NCBI GenBank assembly: GCA_965220415.1
Contig: OZ244829.1
Location: 1,984,001-2,048,000, forward strand
Length of the DNA: 64,000 bases
Origin: JAJDTR01 sp965220415
GTDB lineage: Bacteria > Poribacteria > WGA-4E > JAJDTR01
Reading direction: 5' to 3'
The position numbers were made by a program, and so were the translations under genes. The notes beneath the pieces are model-generated. The model did no database searches and had not been told where the DNA came from. It worked only from the letters and a program-made list of their open reading frames with translations. The first letter of the stretch is position 1; each line of letters starts with the position of its first letter. Shown here piece by piece: positions 8,321 to 17,377 of this stretch.

Positions 8321-8948
8321 CATCAATTTCGCCTCTTATTGCGCACCAGCCTTTGAAAGACGTTGCTTATACCATTTCTATATATTAACAGTACATTAAT
8401 TGCGTCAATCAAGTCTGTCCAAAGCGGGGCAAGGAAATCTCTATCGCATTCGCTATTCGCTCATTTGATCCCCGCCTACGGGGTTTGGTGTAATGGAAAC
8501 AGTTGTCAAAATAGTATATGGAAAGCACTATATGCACTGTTATTCAAGCGAAATGGTATTAGAAGGAGATTTTCTCCTCTTCCCTCCTTCCAATCTTTCT
8601 CCATACGATTTGAAGTAAATTGTCGCTATCAGATCGTACGTTGGGTTGAACAGTGAAACCCAATTATTCTGCTCCAATGTCTACGCTCTACCGAAATAGC
8701 ACGGCTACCTACAGAAAAACGACGACTATGCTGTCTACTCACGAAGATTGAGGATAACGCGCAAGAGAATCTTCCAGCCTTCCCCTCTTCCAGCCTTCCA
8801 ACCTCTCCATATGATCTGGAGAAAATCGTCTCTTTCAGGTAAAATATAGTAGATCGGAACGCTACACGAAGAATGTTCCTATGTTGTTTGGTTTAGTTAT
8901 CCCTATTTTCGGCATTTTTAGCTGTATCGGAGGATTCGGGTCGGTAAC
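8321..8948. other. non-coding stretch with a diverged direct repeat
   Basis: No gene is supported. Two related ~60-bp segments occur at about 8579-8637 and 8785-8846. Both share CTTCC, CCTTCCAA, TCTCCATA, GAT and GTC/TCAG blocks in the same order. The stretch ends with a CGGAGG about 15 bp before the ATG of the giant gene at 8949. Confidence 0.4.
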
Positions 8949-11900
8949 ATGAATTTGAAATACTTTCTTCTCGGAGGCGTCGCTGTATTGCTTGGCTTTC
9001 TGTTGTACCCGCGTGGGGAAGACGCGGTCGATCAGCAATATGTCAAACCCATCCGTCAGCTAGATAACGAGCCCCTCCATTACACGGACATTTTGCGCAC
9101 AACTCCGATTTACACTACCTTCGATCTCGGTTATGTCTATAAAATCGACAAAGTTGAACTGCAATTCGATAACCCGAATGAGAGCGGCCCAAAACAATTT
9201 GACCTTTTGGTGCAGACCGATCGGTTAAAAACACCCTTTCCCCGCGCTTATTCTTTCGTTGGCAGTTCGCGCGAATACAAATATCCAACGCATTCCCTCC
9301 CTGTCCCGGTCGAAGCACGCTGGATACAGGTTGTGATTAACGACTGGTTCAGCGACCGGCCAAGATTGAAAAACGAGGAATTCAGAGTTGGCTTGCGACA
9401 TGAATCGCCGAGCCGATTCCTTGCGGTGGAGGCGAATCACAACAACTCCGCAGACCTGATGAAATTGACGGATTTGCTGATCTCCGAGGATTCAAAGTGG
9501 AAAGGTGCGCGGAGAATAGAGGAGAAGGTTGAAATAGACGGTAAAACAGAACGCCAAATCGCCTACGCTTCCCCGACAGATGTCGTTGAGATCACGGCGG
9601 ATTTGGGCGCCATTTCCAAGATTTACGGTTTCCGCCTCACAACCGACGGTCCCGGCAACAACCTCAAGCGATTCCGAGTTCTAATCAGTTCGGATGGGGG
9701 CAAATATTCCGAGGTATACGCATCCAACATCTTACCTGACGATACCCTCACGGATCTTCACCTTTTCGAGTCGTCGCGCGCAAATCATTCCAAATCCGGC
9801 GATCTGCCGGGCGGCGATACGATCAGCGCACGTTATGTCCGCTTGCAGATTGACAATGGAGATTGGTATGGAAGTTATCCGGAGCTTCGTGAATTTGAAG
9901 TCTTCACGGATGCCTATCGTTTACCTCCTCCGTCCGACCACAAATTGAGCGATTATAACGCCGTACAGATGCACTATGAAAATCTTGGAATAGATGGCAA
10001 TGTCCTGGCGCCGCATCTGGTTCAAGGATTCGCCTTTGATCGTGACACGAGAGACGAAAACCACTATTTCATAGCGCCGGATGACGTGGACGCCGGGAAT
10101 ACGCCCAGCCAGTTGAGTTTCGCCTATCATTACGATCAGGTAAAATTGAGATTCACGGACCTGGATCCATCACACCTCTATTGGGTGCGTACAACATCTT
10201 TGGGCGAAAAGGCTGGGGGACGGACACAGAACTTTGTAGTTGATGGATTCATCCTGCATGAGGGGAGGTATGTACCGGAAGGAAAAGCCGAAATCGATGT
10301 TTTCCGGATTCCGAGCGCCGCATACGAGGATGGCGTCATCGAATTGGATTTTAATCGCCTCGCGGGACCGAACGCCGCTATTTCCGAGGTCTCCATTTTG
10401 GAGGCGCGGATTGCAGCAGACACGGATGTTGAGTCGCAGTCGAGAAATCAGGATATTGGTTGGGCGATACGCGTTCCACCTGAGCCATCCTCCGCCAGCC
10501 GTATAGTGATCGATGGACAACTGAACGAATGGCATCAACTTTATCCGCTTCTCCCTGACGGCTTTGAGACGGCTGAAAACGCCCCTGTGGCAATACATGT
10601 CCAATGGGACGAAGACAATCTCTACATTGCATCGGTGACCAATCAACAGGTAGTGTCGAAAGAAAATGAACCGTCCGGTGGAAGTGAAGGCGAAACCCCA
10701 ACCACTGAAAATAGCTCTGTATTACACCTGTTTGTTGATTCAGCTCTGCGCAGGTCTCCGGGAATGTATACCGCAAGCGACCACCACTTCACATTCACCA
10801 TCTTCGATTCTGAAGGGAACGAACCGCGGGTCGTGCCGGCGCAAATCCATCACCACCTTGATGCCATTCCCAACAGTATCAGTCACCATCAGGCAATTGA
10901 GACAGCCGTAACGAAAACAGATGTCGGACGCATCTTGGAAGCGCGAATTCCCAAGGGTCTCGCGCTTTCTGATTTCCATCCGGAACTTGAGGGGCACATC
11001 GGATTGAACTACGTGCTAGAAAGCTTGAATAACCGCGACAATCAATCTCGCCTGTTTGCGTATGGGACGAGCGATTTGACGGCTCCGCCAAATCGCTGGA
11101 ATGTACTCCGGCTAGCAAACCAGATCAGCGGGCAGGCGGCTATCATTGGTCAACACCGCTCCGCGACTGGAAGTGAAACCATTGCCTTAACGGAAATGGA
11201 CGGCCACACTCCGCGTTCTCACGCGGCGTTTAGTGCCGGAGACATTCTCATACTGTGTGTCTGGGATGCCGAACGCAATACCAATCGTAACGAATCCGAG
11301 TCGATTGCGGCAGAATTGCGAAATGAAACGTTAGGAAAATCGTGGAAGATCTCTTTGCACGAGAGCGATCCCGCTGGCCTCATTGACGACGACCCGGAAA
11401 ACGATCGGGCGGACAACAGTTTCCTCTTCGCCGCGAAGCTTGAGACTCTCTATCGTGAAGATGGCGACACGCCCCTGGACTCGGAAGCGGACACAGAGCC
11501 CAAGTTTGCGCCCACCCCACTCCTCGTTGACGGTAAGGAAGTCATATCCTTAACCTACATCGATCCCTATTACAGTGCCACCCAACACAATCAACCTGTT
11601 AAAACCTCCACGACGGTAAAAACCGGAACAACGGGGACAATCGCAATCACAAACGAATCCGGGGAAATAATCCGAGAATTTGAGCTTGACGACACAATAT
11701 ACATCCGAGTTCAAGATGCGGACCTGGATGGGATGGATCCGGCGTCTGTTCATGAAATCAGTGTGCGTCTACTCGCCCCTCAAACATCGGAAGTTGAGTT
11801 TATAAAACTGAGTTACAATCAGAATCAGGATGCGTACGTGGGAGAAATTGCGACAAGGTATAGTGAATCCCCGGCGCCGGGCGACGGCATCCTGCAATCG

Positions 11901-14900
11901 GTCGGCAAACGGTATGTGCAGGCGGTGTATCTGGATGAGATTCAGGACACGGGAAGGACAAACGTGCTCGTCAGCGCAAGAGTAGACGCGCTCGTCGGGA
12001 AGACCGCCCGTATTCAGTTGCGCCCAAGTACGGACTGGCATACCGGAAACGATTTCAAATCTTTCTATGCCGGGGATCGACTTGCAGTGTGGTTGACAGA
12101 CACCGATCTCAATCAAGATGACGACCAGAGAGAAACCGTTGACGTTACGTTGAGCGGAAACCTCCTTGGTGATCAGTATAAACTAACACTCACGGAGATT
12201 AAACCGGAATTGGGAGAATTCGTTGGGTTTTTCCAAACACGGCACGCAAATTCCGCGTCGACAAACGCTATTCTCGAAGTTACGGGAACAGAGATCATCA
12301 CGGTCAGCCATCTCGATCTACTTCAAGATTCCGGCCAAACGGATGTGATTGTCACGGATAAAGCGCATGTGAAAGCCGGAGATGACGGAACAATTGAAAT
12401 TCTCAAATCCAACTACTTAACACGGCGTGAGAGGTTCAATGCGGGAGAAACCCTCTACTTTCGTTTGCGAGACGAAGATATAAGGGATGAAACCGTCGAA
12501 ATTACGCTTGAAGGGAACGAACTGAACGATCGCGAGACCGTTCATCTATTGCCATCTCCTGCACCCGGTGATGCTCAAATCCAACCTGTCAAAAGCGTAT
12601 ATTACGGCTCGATTCCAACAACCTATGACCTCGTATCCACGAAAGCCGATAGTCTGCTGCAAGTGCAAGGAACGGAACAGATTCGAGTATCTTACATTGA
12701 CGAGCTACGTGCCACGGGTGAAGTGTCCTTCGTTACTTCGGCAAATTGTGTTGTAAATGCCGGTGCAACCGGTTTACTCAAGGTATATAACGATGCCAAT
12801 TTTAATCTTGACGCGATCGAAAATCGCGAAATATCGAAATTTCGTGCCGGCGACACGTTGATTCTGGAGATTCAGGATAGCGACTTAAACAAAGCCGATG
12901 CGGTAGCAGACCTGTTTGAAACCGAGTTCAGTGAAAATACTCAACGTGATACCATTCGCGTTTCGATGGTTGAAACGCGAGGTGAATCAGGTGTTTTTCG
13001 CGGTGAGGTGCGCACCGGCTACAGTGAGACATCGATTCCAACCGACAGTATCTTGCAGGTTCAAGGGGGCGGTGTTGTCGATTTCACATACATTGATGCC
13101 TTGCAAAACACGGGAGCAACCCAAGTTCCAATCACCGCAACACTCTCTGTCGAATCCGGTGATAAGGGTAGGTTGAGGCTCTACGGCGCCGAAAGCGGGA
13201 AACTAATCAGCGGATTTGCTTTCGGCACCGGCAGTTTCGAGGCGGGTGAAAGACTCCGAATCGAATTAATTGATAAAGACCTAAACCTCTCGCGAGAAGT
13301 AACCGACACAGTAAAGATTATCGCAACGGGGAACGTGCTCAAGGACGAAGTGGCGCTTATGTTGGAAGAGACGGAAGACGATAGTGCCATTTTCGTGGGC
13401 GAATTGCGGACGCAGAAACTTGATCAGCCCGAACTTCCCGATTCCACTTCGCAAAGCGCAGACACGACCGAATCAACAGGAGAAGAGACATCCGTTATAG
13501 ATTCTGAGAATAACCCTGATATGGCGAGCGAAATACAACCCTTCGTCCTCCCCGACGGTGTTCTGCAGGTAACCGATAAAGAGAGGATTACTGTCGAATA
13601 TATTGATATGCTTACCACGAAGGGGGAACCACACGTCCCAATCCAAGTCGAAGCCGTCGTGTTGGGGGGTAGCGCCGGCTTGTTGCGAATTGTCAATGAG
13701 CACGGCGTTGGCGCTCAATTTGCCCCAAGTCAGGAATTGGCAAAATTCAATGCTGGAGAATCCATTTATTTCCGATTGGAGGATTTACTCTTGAGCACGG
13801 TAATCGGCACGGAAGAAGTGCAGATCACGGTCTCAGGAGACAGAACACGGGATAGCGTCGGTGTTACTTTGCGAAAACATCCGGAGGCACAGGAAGTATT
13901 CACCGCATTTATTCCGACGCGGTATGGCACCTCCCCGATAGCTGATGAAACTCTTGATGTGCAAGGTGGTGAAGAGGTTCGCGCAGTCTACAATCCGCCA
14001 TCCCCTATTGTCCAAGATTTTGGCATTGCAGATTATACCTACGTGAAATACGGAGTGCGGGGCAACCTGAGCATTGTCAATCAGGACGGAACCCGTCTTA
14101 GCAATTTCAACATAGGAGGTTCGATTTACTTCCGTCTCGAAGACGCGGACTTGAATGCGGATCCATTCGTAGCGGAATCGGCGAAGGTAGTTGTAGCTAA
14201 AACCGATTCGCAGGGTACGATGCAGCGTTCCGTCTCGACAACTGTTCCTCTGTATGAAGATGGTCCGGATTCACATATTTTTCGTGGGCTGCTCTCTACG
14301 CAATACGGCAGAGCTTCAACCGAAAACGGCATGGGACTGGTCGGGGAAGAAATCTTGACCGCAACTTATGAAGACGCACTAACTGACACCGGAGAGATGA
14401 ATGTGGAGATTGAGGTTTCCTGTCGCGCGAACCCTGTCGCATGGGCACAGTACACGGTCGAACCGGTAGTGATTGATGGCATTGACGATAAATGGCCCCT
14501 GGAAAGAGTTATCCGAACATCAAAAGACGAAGGACTGATTTGGCTGCAATGGAGCGACGATTCCCTTTATCTCCTCGCCCAAATCTATGATAATGATGTG
14601 AAGGTACCCAACGCGCTGAGATATTACGAAGGTGCCGATGCGCTGGAAATACACATCAATATGGGAGCAACCGGGGATAGTAAACCGGAGTACCTGGAGA
14701 CTGGAAAAGATCCGAACCGATACATTCTTTGGATTTGTCCGAAAGGGGCGGGATTCGGCGGGGACGAGCCGTACATCGGTCAGTGGCTACCGGATCGAAT
14801 CTACAACTACGAGGCAAACAATCTCAAAGCCGCCGTAAGACAGAAGTCCGACTATTACATTATTGAAGCGCGGATACCGTTCTACCCCGTTCTCGGGAGT

Positions 14901-15065
14901 TTTGACCCCATAAAGACGAAGCGGCATAAGCGAATCGGCTTTAATCTGGTCATCCATCGATCCGACGATCAACGGGTGTATTGGGCGAGGCAGACAACCG
15001 GCAGCGAAACCGCCCCGCCAAGCGATCTGGGAATGTTAATCTTGGAGGAGCCCGACCCACGGTAG
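8949..15065 (+). CDS. giant multidomain cell-surface protein (discoidin-like, CBM9-like, seven beta repeats)
   Basis: 2038 residues. A short N-terminal hydrophobic segment (residues 4-20) acts as signal or anchor. Two F5/8 type C (discoidin)-like domains follow, about 35-160 and 190-320; the second carries ISARYVRLQIDNGDWYGSYP. A CBM9-like domain starts near 519 (IVIDGQLNEWHQ). From about 864 to 1830 come seven tandem beta repeats of roughly 120-170 residues. Each is built on FxAGDxLxIRLxDxDLN and closed by a YIDxLxxTG motif. A second CBM9-like domain fills 1838-2030 (VVIDGIDDKWPLE, WLQWSDDSLYLLAQIYD). Domain names are from family knowledge; a role in polysaccharide binding or adhesion is inference. 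No catalytic domain is evident. It stands alone on the plus strand, converging with the aldo/keto reductase. Confidence 0.8.
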   Translation: MNLKYFLLGGVAVLLGFLLYPRGEDAVDQQYVKPIRQLDNEPLHYTDILRTTPIYTTFDLGYVYKIDKVELQFDNPNESGPKQFDLLVQTDRLKTPFPRAYSFVGSSREYKYPTHSLPVPVEARWIQVVINDWFSDRPRLKNEEFRVGLRHESPSRFLAVEANHNNSADLMKLTDLLISEDSKWKGARRIEEKVEIDGKTERQIAYASPTDVVEITADLGAISKIYGFRLTTDGPGNNLKRFRVLISSDGGKYSEVYASNILPDDTLTDLHLFESSRANHSKSGDLPGGDTISARYVRLQIDNGDWYGSYPELREFEVFTDAYRLPPPSDHKLSDYNAVQMHYENLGIDGNVLAPHLVQGFAFDRDTRDENHYFIAPDDVDAGNTPSQLSFAYHYDQVKLRFTDLDPSHLYWVRTTSLGEKAGGRTQNFVVDGFILHEGRYVPEGKAEIDVFRIPSAAYEDGVIELDFNRLAGPNAAISEVSILEARIAADTDVESQSRNQDIGWAIRVPPEPSSASRIVIDGQLNEWHQLYPLLPDGFETAENAPVAIHVQWDEDNLYIASVTNQQVVSKENEPSGGSEGETPTTENSSVLHLFVDSALRRSPGMYTASDHHFTFTIFDSEGNEPRVVPAQIHHHLDAIPNSISHHQAIETAVTKTDVGRILEARIPKGLALSDFHPELEGHIGLNYVLESLNNRDNQSRLFAYGTSDLTAPPNRWNVLRLANQISGQAAIIGQHRSATGSETIALTEMDGHTPRSHAAFSAGDILILCVWDAERNTNRNESESIAAELRNETLGKSWKISLHESDPAGLIDDDPENDRADNSFLFAAKLETLYREDGDTPLDSEADTEPKFAPTPLLVDGKEVISLTYIDPYYSATQHNQPVKTSTTVKTGTTGTIAITNESGEIIREFELDDTIYIRVQDADLDGMDPASVHEISVRLLAPQTSEVEFIKLSYNQNQDAYVGEIATRYSESPAPGDGILQSVGKRYVQAVYLDEIQDTGRTNVLVSARVDALVGKTARIQLRPSTDWHTGNDFKSFYAGDRLAVWLTDTDLNQDDDQRETVDVTLSGNLLGDQYKLTLTEIKPELGEFVGFFQTRHANSASTNAILEVTGTEIITVSHLDLLQDSGQTDVIVTDKAHVKAGDDGTIEILKSNYLTRRERFNAGETLYFRLRDEDIRDETVEITLEGNELNDRETVHLLPSPAPGDAQIQPVKSVYYGSIPTTYDLVSTKADSLLQVQGTEQIRVSYIDELRATGEVSFVTSANCVVNAGATGLLKVYNDANFNLDAIENREISKFRAGDTLILEIQDSDLNKADAVADLFETEFSENTQRDTIRVSMVETRGESGVFRGEVRTGYSETSIPTDSILQVQGGGVVDFTYIDALQNTGATQVPITATLSVESGDKGRLRLYGAESGKLISGFAFGTGSFEAGERLRIELIDKDLNLSREVTDTVKIIATGNVLKDEVALMLEETEDDSAIFVGELRTQKLDQPELPDSTSQSADTTESTGEETSVIDSENNPDMASEIQPFVLPDGVLQVTDKERITVEYIDMLTTKGEPHVPIQVEAVVLGGSAGLLRIVNEHGVGAQFAPSQELAKFNAGESIYFRLEDLLLSTVIGTEEVQITVSGDRTRDSVGVTLRKHPEAQEVFTAFIPTRYGTSPIADETLDVQGGEEVRAVYNPPSPIVQDFGIADYTYVKYGVRGNLSIVNQDGTRLSNFNIGGSIYFRLEDADLNADPFVAESAKVVVAKTDSQGTMQRSVSTTVPLYEDGPDSHIFRGLLSTQYGRASTENGMGLVGEEILTATYEDALTDTGEMNVEIEVSCRANPVAWAQYTVEPVVIDGIDDKWPLERVIRTSKDEGLIWLQWSDDSLYLLAQIYDNDVKVPNALRYYEGADALEIHINMGATGDSKPEYLETGKDPNRYILWICPKGAGFGGDEPYIGQWLPDRIYNYEANNLKAAVRQKSDYYIIEARIPFYPVLGSFDPIKTKRHKRIGFNLVIHRSDDQRVYWARQTTGSETAPPSDLGMLILEEPDPR

Positions 15066-15086
15066 CCCCGCGAGTCGCATTGTGGC

Positions 15087-15851
15087 TCAACAATCGGACA
15101 ACTCATCCACAATCGCGACGTTCTCCTCCACCTCGCGTCGACTCTCCATCCCGATTGTCATGGCATGTACACAGGGCAATCCCATCACGAATTCGATGCC
15201 TTGTCTGGAACCATCCTGCTTGGCGAGCTTGCCCTCTCCAAACACCTTCATGCCGTAAATCCCCTTGCCGAAGGCGGCCATCTGTTCCATCGTTCGGATG
15301 ACATCTGCCGGAGAGGCGTCCATACTCACACCGGCGTAGTTGATTCGCGCCAACACCACCTCGACCCATTTCGTCATTGCCGCAGTCTGAAATGCGCCGT
15401 AGTCGTGGCAAGACACGCCGTGTGCACGAATCAAACCCTGTTCCTTGCACTCCGCCAGAGCCTCCATCGCATCGGGATAACGCGCGGTCCAATCGTGTTG
15501 TGTCAGGCAGTGCAGCAGCACGATATCAACGTAATCGGATCCTATCTCCTTCAAGAAACGTTTCACATCCCTCATGACCTCCTTTTTGGTGCGCGAGGTC
15601 GTCTTTGAGGTAATGACAACGCTGGATCGATCCAAATATTTTAGGGTTTCCTTGATGTACGAGTGACTCCCGTACGCATCTGCAGCATCCCAAAACCTGA
15701 CGCCAAGGTCATGCGCAAAGCAGAGCAGATCGGTAAACCCTTTTACACCAAGCTTTGTTTGGTTGGACCTGCCGCCACCGCCGACAGTGCCCGTGCCGAT
15801 TGAAAGCCTTGAGACGCGGAGCCCCGAATTTCCGAGACTAACAGTTTGCAT
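15087..15851 (-). CDS. aldo/keto reductase family protein
   Basis: 254 residues, a compact AKR TIM barrel. The catalytic tetrad is visible: D55 and Y60 in FWDAADAYGS, K83 in VITSKT, and H114 in DIVLLHC. It would reduce a carbonyl with NADPH in the cytoplasm. The start ATG follows an AAGGAGGG ribosome binding site with 6-nt spacing. At 254 residues it is shorter than typical AKRs (about 310); the C-terminal loop that shapes the substrate pocket is reduced. It is followed upstream on the same strand by the Gfo/Idh/MocA gene, so joint sugar or polyol metabolism is possible but not shown. Confidence 0.88.
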   Translation of the reverse strand: MQTVSLGNSGLRVSRLSIGTGTVGGGGRSNQTKLGVKGFTDLLCFAHDLGVRFWDAADAYGSHSYIKETLKYLDRSSVVITSKTTSRTKKEVMRDVKRFLKEIGSDYVDIVLLHCLTQHDWTARYPDAMEALAECKEQGLIRAHGVSCHDYGAFQTAAMTKWVEVVLARINYAGVSMDASPADVIRTMEQMAAFGKGIYGMKVFGEGKLAKQDGSRQGIEFVMGLPCVHAMTIGMESRREVEENVAIVDELSDC

Positions 15852-15969
15852 GCGATTCCCTCCTTCTCTTCAACCCGAACGTGTAGCGACAACAGACCTT
15901 GATAAAGATTATACCACAAATCTAACGATCGCGGGAGAATATCTACAATTTGCAGAAACGAGGCAACAT

Positions 15970-17013
15970 CTATTCGGCATCGGACAGATGAACTACCTTC
16001 CCCGACTCTATGCTCTCACTTATCCCCCGAATGACGCGCATATTCTGATACGCGTCCTCCAGACTCGGTTCGGGCTGCTCACCTTCAAGCAGCGACTGCG
16101 CCCAATGGTTCATCTCCTCGTAATACCCGGGGCGTCCGATTCCGTCAAACGCGGTGTTAACTTCCCACTCCTCCGTCGGAGTGTTCGCATATCCACCTCC
16201 TTCACCCGTCCATGTCGGCACGCGGTAACGGCGTACCTTGCGTGTTTCGAGGACTTGCACTGCATGGTTGTTAGTACTCTTGATAAACACCATCGCCTCC
16301 AGAACGGCGCCGATGCCCAGCGTCATTGCGCCGACACCGCCGTTCTCGTACTGCAGATTGACGGAGATTGATACCGTGCCGCTCTCTGCGTCATTGGCGG
16401 CGAATGCAAAGAGCTGGCTTACCGGTCCCATGAAGAAGCGCATGCAATCGGTTGGGTGTATAACCTGATCCAACATAAAGGACCAAGCGTACGGCGTTCC
16501 CGGTTCATGAATCCGCGGCGTCGGCGCAAGGTATCGCGTCTCGTATTGGCAGACACGCCCGAATTCCTCCTCCTCAAGCAATCGTTTCGCAAGTCGGTGT
16601 GCCGCTGCATGCCGCCACATTGTGCCGACCATCCCGGTCTTGCCCGATCTAATAGACGCATCAAGCAGCATCTTAGCCCCTTCGACAGTTGTGGAGGGAG
16701 GTTTTTCCGTGTAGATGTGGTACCCTCGTTCGAGACACTCGATGCCGATGTCACGATGCATGTTGTCTTCGGGACGCCCCACAACGGCAACAGCGTCAAG
16801 CTTCTCCGTTTTCAGCATCTGATCGTAATCGGAATACCAACGTAACGCACCGTATTTTCGAGCGTTCGTTTTCGCTTTTTCTTCGACCAAATCGCACGTC
16901 GCGACAAACTCAAATTCGGGAATCATCGGGATGCACTGCTGTAGTGCCGAAGACATTGCACCGCACCCGACAAATGCCAGTCGAATTTTCTTCAATTTAC
17001 CCTCCATGGCCAT
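15970..17013 (-). CDS. Gfo/Idh/MocA family oxidoreductase
   Basis: 347 residues. The N-terminal Rossmann fold has LAFVGCGAM (residues 12-20), the acidic residue ending the second strand in CDLVEEKA (D41), and the family motif EKPPS (103-107) whose lysine is part of the active site. The C-terminal alpha/beta domain contains DQVIHPTDCMRFF, in which the histidine sits at the usual catalytic position. It probably oxidises or reduces a sugar, inositol or derivative using NAD(P). MAMEGK or MEGK are both possible starts; neither has a strong ribosome binding site. The gap to the aldo/keto reductase is 118 bp. Substrate unknown. Confidence 0.88.
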   Translation of the reverse strand: MAMEGKLKKIRLAFVGCGAMSSALQQCIPMIPEFEFVATCDLVEEKAKTNARKYGALRWYSDYDQMLKTEKLDAVAVVGRPEDNMHRDIGIECLERGYHIYTEKPPSTTVEGAKMLLDASIRSGKTGMVGTMWRHAAAHRLAKRLLEEEEFGRVCQYETRYLAPTPRIHEPGTPYAWSFMLDQVIHPTDCMRFFMGPVSQLFAFAANDAESGTVSISVNLQYENGGVGAMTLGIGAVLEAMVFIKSTNNHAVQVLETRKVRRYRVPTWTGEGGGYANTPTEEWEVNTAFDGIGRPGYYEEMNHWAQSLLEGEQPEPSLEDAYQNMRVIRGISESIESGKVVHLSDAE

Positions 17014-17173
17014 ACCGTCGAAAAATCACCTTGGCAATAGCATTTATTCCTGCAATTCCAACATAGGTACGAATTTATACTCGGTGAACACTATAGTCAT
17101 TTGCATTCATATTTACATATAGATTGTAAGTTACTCGATTTGATATTTTAATGCAAGTTGCTACCAATAAAAG

Positions 17174-17269
17174 AGAAACCGAGTTTTTGGCTCACGTTCG
17201 GCTAAATCATAGTAAATTAGCCCGATTTTCGCCAATCTCGTGCTTCCACGTTGGAAAAACTCGGTTTCT
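17174..17269. repeat. inverted repeat of the AGAAACCGAG family, long-loop copy
   Basis: Perfect 15-bp arms AGAAACCGAGTTTTT (17174-17188) and AAAAACTCGGTTTCT (17255-17269) with 66 bp between them. A short-loop copy of the same arms is at 59379-59410. The rest of the 17014-17377 gap holds no recognisable gene. Confidence 0.65.
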
Positions 17270-17377
17270 ATGCCCCTGCCGAACAAGGGTGGCAACTTGG
17301 GTTATTTTAAGACTGATGCGACAGACCAACTATCTGCAGGAGCGATCCAGCGCATGGGTAGTGAGCGCGAAAAAATG

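Noticed and set aside
17154..17377. Possible SAM or cobalamin riboswitch near the methionine-synthesis gene
   Set aside because: The gene reads on the minus strand with its start at 19213, and no S-box or B12-box features were seen upstream of it; the structured DNA at 17174 lies at the other end and is a dispersed repeat.
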